This document shows, one piece after another, positions 56,127-64,000 of a stretch of 64,000 nucleotides of DNA. Numbering within the stretch: the stretch's first letter is position 1; each line of letters opens with the position of its first letter. The notes under the pieces were generated by a model. The model searched no databases. It had not been told where the DNA came from and worked only from the letters and a program-made list of their open reading frames with translations. The stretch covers positions 744,001 to 808,000 of the forward strand of contig JAHQRK010000024.1 in the NCBI GenBank assembly GCA_019828595.1, in the 5' to 3' direction. Both the position numbers and the translations under genes were made by a program. The stretch comes from Aphanomyces cochlioides. Lineage: Eukaryota; Oomycota; Saprolegniomycetes; Saprolegniales; Verrucalvaceae.

Positions 56127-59100
56127 TTATCGAAGTCTTTGCAGTTCTCGTAGCATGTCGTCTAGCTGCACAAGTAATAAATCGGGAACAGTTGTCAGAT
56201 ATCACGTACCTGAGCTTGAAAAGATCTAATTTCTTCATTCTTCATTGTCATAGCTCGTTCATGCTGTTGCTGCAATTTAAGCACTTCGACCTTACTGCTT
56301 TGAGTTGCCTGCTGGAGCAACACTTTCAACTCGGCTTCTCGCAGTGCATGCTTTTGTTGCAAAGTCTGGATCTGCATGTCAAGCGCTTGGTATTGAAGCA
56401 TGGATGGAGTGTTTGGAATTTCTAGCTGCCTTGTGAGCGATTGAATCTTCTCCTCGAGGTGCGGCACACGTGCTGCACTTTGGGCATACTTTTGAGCTTC
56501 CTACGAAATGAACAGTTTCCGGCGAGCTCTGTAGTTATTACGAGTTGCGCTTTTGTGAATCTGTCCGACATATGAATAAATTCGTCTTGCCATAAGGCCT
56601 TGGCGTCAACCATGGCTTTCTCATGCGTTTGCATAAGTTCTTGCATCAATTCCTGCAGTTTTGTTACTTCATTCTCCAGCTTGGGGTCTCCCAAGGAGAA
56701 AGGAAGTGGTGCCGGTGGTGGCAGGCTTTCAAGTATAGCTGGTTGCATTTTTGGAGGCTTAATCACTTGAGTTTCGTTACTGGCACTTGAATTGATGGCC
56801 TCAATTAACAGTCGTCGTGCATTCTCGCTTTCGTCCAATTGAAGCTGCAAGGCTGCTTCTCTCTGGCGATGTCGCTGCTCCATGGCTTCCTACTCATAGA
56901 TAGAACGTTAATTGACAGTTGAGTGCGCAAGTGCCATTTCAATCTTTATTTCATCTGCCCGAGATTCGGATGATGGGGGTTTGAGTGACTCCAATTTCTT
57001 TTCCAGCTCCTACAAAGTTTGATGAGATCACGCCTTGGATGACGGTCGACTTTGATTTTGTTTTGGTAGAATGCTCGAATTCGTGCTACGTCTGTCGTTT
57101 CGGATTGGGCTTTGGGCTTGCTTGCTCCTTTCAGCTCCTGAACGACCCGCTCGTGCTGTTGACGAAATTTGGTCAACTTGACTTCATGAGCTCGTTCCAT
57201 TTCTTGGATTTGAGCTTTCAGTCTTTGAATTTCCAGTTGTGCCTGCTCGTTTGCCTTTGACTCATTTGGCGACGGTTTTGAAGCCAATATCAAGTTGACC
57301 AAACTATCTGGATGTCTCTTTCGCATGGCTGTCTCCATCTCTTTCAGCTGGGCTTCCAGAGCCTAGTATTAATGTATTTGATTATAGATACAACAAATTC
57401 GGCGATAATATCTGACCTGTATGCGACGAATATCCGCAGGGGCTCGATGCATTTTGTTTCCCATACGCTTTGGCTTACTCTCCAACTGCTCTTTGAGATC
57501 TGATATAGTTTGTTGCTGCTGTTTCACGAGAGCGTCTTGCTCATCAATAAACCGTTGGTTTTGAATGTACCTAGAAAAAATTACTTTGGCCATTAATGTA
57601 TCACGGCACCATTCTAATTTTGATTCCAGCGATAAAATTTTATCCTGGGCTTCTCGTAGTTGGGCTTCACTTCGAGCTTTCAGAGATTCATACGCTTCAT
57701 TTTCAGCATGCAATGTTTCCATATGAACTCCAGCGATTCGACATTCCAGGTCTATTTTGGCCTTTTTTACAGACTCCAGCTAGTAAAATCCATTAGCTCG
57801 ATGCAATCAAGCTTGGATACCTCCTGTTTTAACTCTTTTTCTCGTAATGCGCGATCTTCTCGTAAGCGATGCAAATCTTCTTCTAGCGATAGGATGCGAG
57901 CATCAGCCCTTAGTTGAGCTTCCAAGTTCCAAGATGACACAGATGGGGCTGTGTCCAACTGGTGTTTCAAGTCTTTGATCGTGGCTTGCAATTGCTGGTT
58001 GTTCAAACGTACATCGTACTGTTCATGTCCATTGAGTCGCATCAGGAGATAAACATACCTGTAAGTCGCGTTTGACTTCCTTTAGCTGACGCATGAGTCT
58101 TTCATTTTCCACTTGATATCCTTGAATTAATGCTTCTTGTGTCTGTTTACGATTTAATTCGATGATTGGGACGATCAAACTACCTCGATTTCTTTTCGCA
58201 TCGAGTCCCAGGCTTGGTTTGTCATTTGCACGCCGCTGGTAGGTTGAACATATTTTCCCAGTAATCGCGCATCTGAAAGGGTATGAACTTCTTGCTCGGT
58301 TGACAAAGCCTCCACTTGATAGCGCAAACCGAGAATTTCCCGTTGTGCCGCCTGCAATTGCAGCTTCATCTCGTTCTCCTTGTTCGAAAACGCACGAATG
58401 ATGTACTTGTCTCGCTCAAACGCTTGAGCAAATGAGTCACTGGATTCCGACGGGACAATGCTGGAACGATTTAATTGATTTTGCAATGAGTGAAACTTCG
58501 CGATTATAGGATTTTGAGCTGCACTTTCGTGTGATTCGAGGTTTAGTTGGACAGAAGTTCTCGTCGCAACTGGAGGAGTAACTTGTTGCATTTTATAGAT
58601 CCCCTCACTCGTCGTAGAAACATCTTGAATTGCAAACAGGGCAACTTCTTGAATACGTGTGGGATTTGGACCTTCAATATCAGCTCCTCCAAACCCTTGC
58701 TGGCTTGTTGTTGGTGCAACAGTCATAGAGCCTTCACTCCTTGAGTAGGGCATACTTTCGTCCTTTGAAATAAATGTAGATGTAAGAATTTCGTTCTTAT
58801 CTTCATGTACTGCGGAAATTGGCACGTCATCGTTACGGTGATGCTTAGTGTTTGGTGAGGGTGGCTCAATAGTTTCAACTTTGCTTCGCAAGTCGTAGTT
58901 GAATTCAAAAGACTCGTCCAGAAATGACATCGACGTCTTCAAATCACTAGTAATAGTGGTTTCTGGTTTTGGCAAGCTTGACTCTTCAGGTGGGTATACG
59001 TTCGTCGACCTAGAACGTTTTTTATGCTTCAGCATCATTTACAGTACTACGTAGGGAGTTCAAAGTCTGGAGGAGGCGGTGGTGGGCCAGGAGACTACAT

Positions 59101-60540
59101 TCATGAGTTTATTGTCATGAGGAAATATAACCATTGGGGGAGAAATGACTTCGAGATCTGGCGGAGGTGGTGGCGGTGGGGAAGGTGGGGGAGACGGAGG
59201 AGGTAGATCCGAATCTTCAAATTCATCGTCATCATACATGTCCAGTCCAATTTTTTGTGTTGACTAAAATGGATTGAGCATAATCATCCAGAACCGTTTA
59301 CCTTTACATCAGATGTCGGAGCTGCATGTTCCTCTTCAAAGTCATCCTCGTCGTAGGCACTTTCGTCAGCCTTGTCCTGCTCAGTTGGTAAGGAGAACAA
59401 TTCCTGTCCAAAGAACAGAAGAGGCTACAGAATTTTCTATCTTGCATACCTTCATCTTTTCGAAGTCACTTTTAAATGGAGCATCCGCTGTTTGTGGCAC
59501 TAAATTCGTTTGAGGTGGCGAGAGAACACTCTCTTTAACGCGAGATGTTTGTATCAGCTCGTCGTCATCTGACTCATTTTCAAGTGAATAGCTTTTGTTC
59601 GATGCATATCGAAAGCCCTCTGCACAATTTTACTTATAAGGCACAACCTAAAATTACCTGCTGGTGGTGGAGCTTGTTCAATTGCTGTCTTGTTCAGTGT
59701 GAAGCTTGACTCAATCGATTCTATCTGGCTCGAAGTAGGTGCCTTCTTTGACACAAATGGGGTAGATCTTGGCGCCTTTTCACTTGCTGTCTTTTTGGCA
59801 TATCCCCCGACCTGTAAGGAGTGAAATACAGAGATACGAATGCTACACACATACTTCAAAATCAGCGGATTCCATGCCAAGTGAGTCCGAGTACGAATCC
59901 GACTTTTCTGATGCATCCTCTTCTTGTTTAGCTTCCTTCACCTCGATTTCATCATCTTGGGGCAATTCCTAATGTAAATATTTGATGTCAATTGAATGGA
60001 TTGTAATGAAAATGCCTTGATATCTGGCACGACGGATAGCTCTTCCTGTGGTTTAGCAAACGTTTCTGCCAAAGCACTGCCATGTCGCTTGAGGATTTCA
60101 GCCATGCGATCCTCCAGAGATTGTTTCTTAGGAGCCTCTTTGGTCCGGTTCTCCTTTTCTTTTTTCTTGTCCTTCTTGACCCGCAACTGTTCTTTCTCGT
60201 CGTCGTCACTACTTGATAGTGGAGGATTTATATCAAAGTTGTAAGGGTCAGCACTTCAGCTATCATGTGTCTTTCAAGTTTAAAGTATAGCTTGTACCTG
60301 TCGTCTAGATCTATTGCAGGGGGTTTTGCTTCTATGTCTGAATGAAATCCTGGTCGAGCGGTTGACCAAACCTTTGGTTTTGGAAGCCTTCTTGCTTGTT
60401 TTCTTCTTCGCTTTCTCCAGGGTCTTGGTGAAGGCACTCTTTTCATCATCAGAATCGCCCTCCAGGAACCTAGGGCATGGATATGAATGCCTTTCCTGCT
60501 CATTTAAGCCGCACCTTTCGAACTCTTCGTCGGACGACAT
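56127..60540 (-). CDS. CEP162-like centriolar coiled-coil protein, multi-exon
   Basis: The ATG at 60540 (MSSDEEFER) is followed by small acidic and Lys-rich exons (FLEGDSDDEKSAFTKTLEKA, SLEDRMAEILKRHGSAL), the large exon 58175-59038 with SDSFAQAFERDKYIIRAFSN, and then continuous coiled coils to LDDMLRELQRLR and TAA at 56127. The segments FHSDIEAKPPAIDLDD and TRQLEIPNTPSMLQYQALD with QIQTLQQKHALREAEL fit the CEP162 family, which marks centriole distal ends and helps assemble the ciliary transition zone. At least a dozen introns are needed. Near 60390 the frame must shift by one without a normal-length intron (a 22-nt gt..ag stretch at about 60363-60384 would do it). This is either an unusual intron, an error or a lesion. 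Confidence 0.75.
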
Positions 60541-60566
60541 GTCCAAGGTGCAATGACAGACAATGG

Positions 60567-60601
60567 CCAATCAGAAGCTTATCCATCTTTGATTAACCAA
60601 T
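60567..60601. promoter_or_regulatory. CCAAT boxes in the CEP162-like / transporter divergent promoter
   Basis: CCAAT occurs at 60567-60571 and 60597-60601, 27-61 bp upstream of the CEP162-like start and about 300 bp upstream of the transporter start. The 358-bp region between the two start codons has no gene. Confidence 0.4.
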
Positions 60602-60898
60602 CAAGTTCTATTTTTTCACACTTTCAAATTTTCCGTCAGTCACTGATGTCTATCGCGCCAAAAGTATCGGCTGGGTAAAGGATTGTACGAGATGGTTCCT
60701 CCGCGGGTCATTCAGTATCATCCATGGAGCCCCATCATATGTCTCATGCAGTGTGGCGTCTCTCAACGGAAGATCGTTTGTTGTTAGGTATTTTTGGACA
60801 ACTTGAAAGGCGTCTTTTCTGGACGATTAATCTATTCTAAGGATAAATCAACGGCATTGCTCGTTTCAGGGATCGCTTCGGTTTGACCAGCTTTGGTA

Positions 60899-62077
60899 AT
60901 GCTCAAGCTTTTGTCACGCTCTCCATGGGCCGCACATTATGAAGTCTGCCTGTATATGGCCCGTACGTGAAGTTTTATTGATGTCTCTATTTGATTGTCT
61001 TGTAGTGTGGTATGTTGTGAGTCTACTAGCTCTATGGGCGAACAAATTTCTCGTCTACTCAATGAGTATTGATACCAGTATGATCTCCCTTGCTCAGCTT
61101 GGCATGTCGGTTGTCTGTGGCTTCGTGGTTGAAATTCGTGCTCTTGGTTTCCGTCAATGTCTCACTGAGCTGAAAGCGTCCTTCACTTGGGCTTCATCCA
61201 AAGATGCTCCCCAAAGTAGACTCAAAGACATGTTGACCTTAGGTTTTGTGCGAATCCTCAATCTCCTCTTCGATTTAGCTGCTCTCAAGTACATATCCGT
61301 CTCCCTCGCCCGTACGATGTCTTGAGTCGTTCACAATATCCTCCATTGATAGAGACAATAAAGTCGTCCGCACCATTCTTCACGGTGGTCCTTACGTATG
61401 CTGTTCTGGGAAAGTCGACGCCAATTGGTGTCACGGCCACACTCCTTCCCATTGTTATGGGCCTTGCCTGCTGCAGCTTTTCTGCGTTTGGTGGGATCGC
61501 CAGCTCGATCGGTCTACTTGCCGCACTGAGTGCCAATTGCACAGATTGCCTTCAAAATGTTTTATCCAAGAAGTTCCTCAGCTCTTCACTTTACTCGTAA
61601 GTTGTTTTTCCGTGCAATTAAAGATTAACGAGTGTCCGCAGAGTGACCCAACTCCAGCTAAACTCTAGCATAATCGCCGTAGCATTTCAAGGCTCCTTCC
61701 TGCTGTACCAAGCGATGTCAGGACCCGTCGTTCATCTATCCCTTCGTCCTTCGGATGGCTCATCTCACCATCACATTTTGGGCCTTATTCTCTTGAACAG
61801 CATTGCATATTATGTGCAGAGTGCTTTGGCGTACAAGGTCATGAGCAAGCTCTCCGCTGTCTCACACAGTGTCGCGTCCACATTCAAACGTGCTCTTCTC
61901 ATTATCATTTCGATTTATCGCTATGGCGAAGAAGTCACAGTCGCCAATTGGATGGGCATTGCCCTCGTTTTGACAGGGGTTTACCTTTTTCATCATGTAT
62001 CAAAACAAGAAGTAAAAGACCCCAAGGAGACCGTCGAGGCAACTGAAGAGTTTGACGCTTTAATCGAAATTGCATAA
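60899..62077 (+). CDS. TPT/SLC35-type nucleotide-sugar or triose-phosphate transporter (4 exons, 349 aa)
   Basis: Exons are 60899-60962, 61006-61311, 61353-61596 and 61642-62077, with introns of 43, 41 and 45 nt. The ATG at 60899 gives MLKLLSRSPW before the first membrane helix (WYVVSLLALWANKFLVYS). About ten hydrophobic helices follow. The family signature in the middle is LKYISVSLAQ followed by TIKSSAPFFTVVLTYAVLGK, and the C-terminal half has SVASTFKRALLIIISIYRYG and NWMGIALVLTGVYLF, which is the drug/metabolite transporter, TPT branch. It probably exchanges a phosphorylated sugar or nucleotide sugar across a Golgi, ER or plastid-derived membrane. The substrate cannot be told from sequence. 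It ends 7 bp before the opposite gene's stop. Confidence 0.9.
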
Positions 62078-62084
62078 GGATTTA

Positions 62085-62702
62085 TTATCGATCATTAGCA
62101 GGCTTGGATATGCTTGCGCGGCCACCGCTTAGCTCGTTAATGTATTTTTCAAATTTTGCCTCATGAACCAGGGGAACTTTCACTGACATTTCTGCCGTCG
62201 TGGCTTCAAACTGTACTGCCGTGACTACTCCTTCGTGGGAATGCAGCCACTTCTTGACAATTTCAGTGAATCGAATGGGAATAGAAATGACGCATGGACT
62301 TGTCACTTCGGTCTCTAGTATCTGTGCTTGGGCAATTGTATATTCTGCCGCACTTCCATAAGCTCGGACGAGGCCACCTGTGCCCAGTTTAGTTCCGCCA
62401 AAAATTCGCGAAACGATCAAGCACACATCTTGAACTTGATGATGAGTCAGGACTTGCAATATCGGTCGTCCAGCTGTGCTGTGGGGCTCGCCATCGTCCG
62501 AGCAGAACGATTCGTTCGTGGTGGCCAGCGTGTAGGCAAAACAGTGGTGATTTGCTTGAGGAATAAGCGCACGCCTTGATACAACAAGTTGCAGTGCTTC
62601 TTCGCGAGAGCTCACAGGACCGGCAAAGCCAATGAAGCGAGAGCCTTTGATCTTTGGAAGAAGCTCAGCTTCCACTGCATTCACGATTGTCTTGATGCGC
62701 AT
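62085..62702 (-). CDS. YigZ/IMPACT (UPF0029) family protein
   Basis: This is a single-exon 205-aa protein. The IMPACT N-terminal domain shows KIKGSRFIGFAGPVSSREEA, ANHHCFAYTL, FCSDDGEPHSTAGRPILQVL and VSRIFGGTKLGTGGLVRAYG, which are the hallmark segments of the family. A C-terminal DUF1949-like domain follows (FTEIVKKWLHSHEGVVTAVQ). It has the bacterial YigZ layout rather than the RWD-containing animal IMPACT. Its role is linked to translation or ribosome-associated control but is not settled. The ATG at 62702 is preceded by a CCAAT box at 62738-62742. Confidence 0.92.
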   Translation of the reverse strand: MRIKTIVNAVEAELLPKIKGSRFIGFAGPVSSREEALQLVVSRRALIPQANHHCFAYTLATTNESFCSDDGEPHSTAGRPILQVLTHHQVQDVCLIVSRIFGGTKLGTGGLVRAYGSAAEYTIAQAQILETEVTSPCVISIPIRFTEIVKKWLHSHEGVVTAVQFEATTAEMSVKVPLVHEAKFEKYINELSGGRASISKPANDR

Positions 62703-63375
62703 CTTTCGTTCCCTTCATTTGATTCGCTCATGTTCAACCAATAATTTTAAACGTTTAGAACTACATTTTTTACTTTTAAATACATTTTAAATACATATTG
62801 CAAACATTCATACTGTGAGTCTGACACTTCGCTGGACTTGTCGAGCAACGCAACGACTATTGCACAAACACACTTGAGACAGTGTGCCGTGGTTGCTGGC
62901 ATCGACATGGCACCCCTGCCTGTATAGAATGGGTGACTGAACCGAAAATTTCCCCACCTCAACGAGACATGCTTTCTCGGGTGTACCCATGTCTTACCTC
63001 GTTTTAAAAACATCTATCATGTCATTAATCATTATATAACCAAATATGTCACTAATTTATGTAATTGGACGATAAATGTTCTTAAAGCGAGGGATTCACT
63101 TCATTGATATTTGTGACGTGCAAAATTTCACGAGTACATGTGAACCTTGGCAAGCTCGCCTCTTGAATGGACAGGACATTAAGCTCGTGAGCGGTGCTTG
63201 GCCGATGGGTTTGAGTTGGCACCTATGGACCCTATGGAATACAATTATTCCAGGCTAACAGGCTCTTTCTTCTATGGAAGTGCAAAGCGAAGCGTAGTCG
63301 GGAAACAGCTCGAGGTGATAAAAAAGTACAAGGACAGATTAAATTAAGTGGGGTCGTGCGGTTGAAACACTCGGC
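62703..63375. other. No gene recognised
   Basis: The inverted pair cctcgttttaaaaacat (about 62997) and atgttcttaaagcgagg (63076-63092) encloses A/T-rich DNA. It could be a small foldback element or a cruciform. Short ORFs on both strands look random. Confidence 0.5.
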
Positions 63376-63645
63376 CTAGTAGACGGCTGCGGCATATCCT
63401 GCTGCTTTGCAATCAAGCGAGCAAAAGACTTGAAACTGTTTCGAGCACGGGATGTATTGGCGCTTGCAGCATGCACACCTGTTGCCTGAATCGCTTGTCG
63501 GTGCGTACGCATTGCACAATGTCGAGTTGCCACGAAATGCACGACTTGCACCTGCTAGTGGCACAGGACTGAGCTTCTTCGTGTCGTCTTCGCTCTTGTT
63601 GCCGCGTAGACGTCTGAAGAGCTGCATGGGAGATAGCATTTTCAT
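63376..63645 (-). CDS. Small Cys-rich protein (89 aa), unknown
   Basis: The ATG at 63645 (MKMLSPMQLFRRLRGNKSED) starts an ORF with a basic N-terminus and a compact Cys cluster near the C-terminus: CACCKRQYIPCSKQ, then FCSLDCKAAGY. The spacing C-x2-C ... C ... C-x3-C suggests zinc binding of the type seen in short FLZ/MYM-like fingers, but I cannot name the family. It could continue from an upstream exon, and no strong acceptor was found. Codon composition looks coding. Confidence 0.5.
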   Translation of the reverse strand: MKMLSPMQLFRRLRGNKSEDDTKKLSPVPLAGASRAFRGNSTLCNAYAPTSDSGNRCACCKRQYIPCSKQFQVFCSLDCKAAGYAAAVY

Positions 63646-64000
63646 CTTGATCAACTTTTCGATTGTGAGATGATCCAGTCGGACGAGTCAACATTTTTGA
63701 CCACATGTAGAGATGGGTCACTCCTTTATTCTACAGGCCATGCAGCGACAAGACAGACTTCAACCCTCTAAACCCTGCCTATATAACCCCTTCACCCCTT
63801 AGTCCACTTAACCACTGCCCCCCCTTCACTCTTAAACCCCTGTAAATCCAATCCTCCCAAAGGAGAAGAAGGGGCGGAAAGGTAAACCAAGACCATGGGA
63901 AAGCATCAAGGAAAGGAATGCTTATTGTAGGTATGCGCGTGGGTACCTTTCTCGTTGTATGTTGGAGTGCATACCTGGCCGTCCTCGCTTCAGCGGCCGT
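63646..64000. other. Window end, no gene recognised
   Basis: A C-rich stretch (cccttcacccc, cccccccttcac) and a purine-rich run (aaggagaagaagggg) lie at 63780-63880. No ORF of note. Confidence 0.45.

Noticed and set aside
63720..64000. Possible partner LTR for the element at 1-4.8 kb
   Set aside because: No shared sequence with 4302-4795 beyond short common words, and the distance is far too large.

Overview
The window looks like nuclear DNA of an oomycete, most probably a saprolegnialean (Aphanomyces/Saprolegnia type). I infer this from very short GT-AG introns (about 36-60 nt), tightly packed genes, a CEP162-like ciliary protein (flagellate zoospores), WRKY19-type C-x4-C-x9-C-x2-H repeat proteins, and a mix of Crypton, mariner, pogo/Tigger, Harbinger, hAT and Ty3/gypsy elements. 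No species can be fixed from sequence alone.

The window has two halves. Positions 1 to about 36 kb form a transposon-rich island. It begins with a decayed Ty3/gypsy element on the minus strand (1-4.8 kb) and a first WRKY19-like gene (7.3-7.9 kb). A 673-bp TA-flanked MITE follows (8.4-9.07 kb), then AT-rich DNA. Three tandem Crypton-type tyrosine recombinase genes lie at 10.9-17.35 kb, all carrying lesions I could locate. A 1.7-kb pair of inverted repeat arms (19.86-21.58 kb) comes next. A broken pogo-like element (22.3-23.9 kb) is followed by a relic mariner (24.02-25.47 kb) and an apparently intact one-intron mariner (26.14-27.98 kb). A broken Harbinger (28.3-29.6 kb), a hAT fragment (30.0-30.5 kb), a broken Tigger with 27-bp ends (31.88-33.59 kb) and a tail-to-tail pair of WRKY19-like genes (34.35-35.88 kb) complete the island.

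From about 37 kb to the end the DNA is gene-dense and almost transposon-free. The order is: Bre1-like E3 ligase (-), LRR protein resembling LRRC43 (-), NAD-type methylenetetrahydrofolate dehydrogenase of the yeast MTD1 type (-), ribosomal protein eL28 (+), FHA protein with a C-terminal membrane segment (+), FHA/IQ/SFI1-like coiled-coil protein (+), Arb2-domain/AGC-kinase fusion (-), sedolisin-type membrane-anchored serine peptidase (+), CEP162-like protein (-), TPT/SLC35-type transporter (+), YigZ/IMPACT protein (-) and a small Cys-rich ORF (-). Convergent genes here are separated by as little as 3 and 7 bp, and start codons are often preceded by CCAAT/ATTGG boxes.

The gene-dense genes are housekeeping, ciliary or cytoskeletal and do not form a pathway. 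The most unusual items are the Arb2-AGC kinase fusion, the triple Crypton array, the inverted WRKY19-like pair with conserved exons but unlike introns, and the intact mariner.
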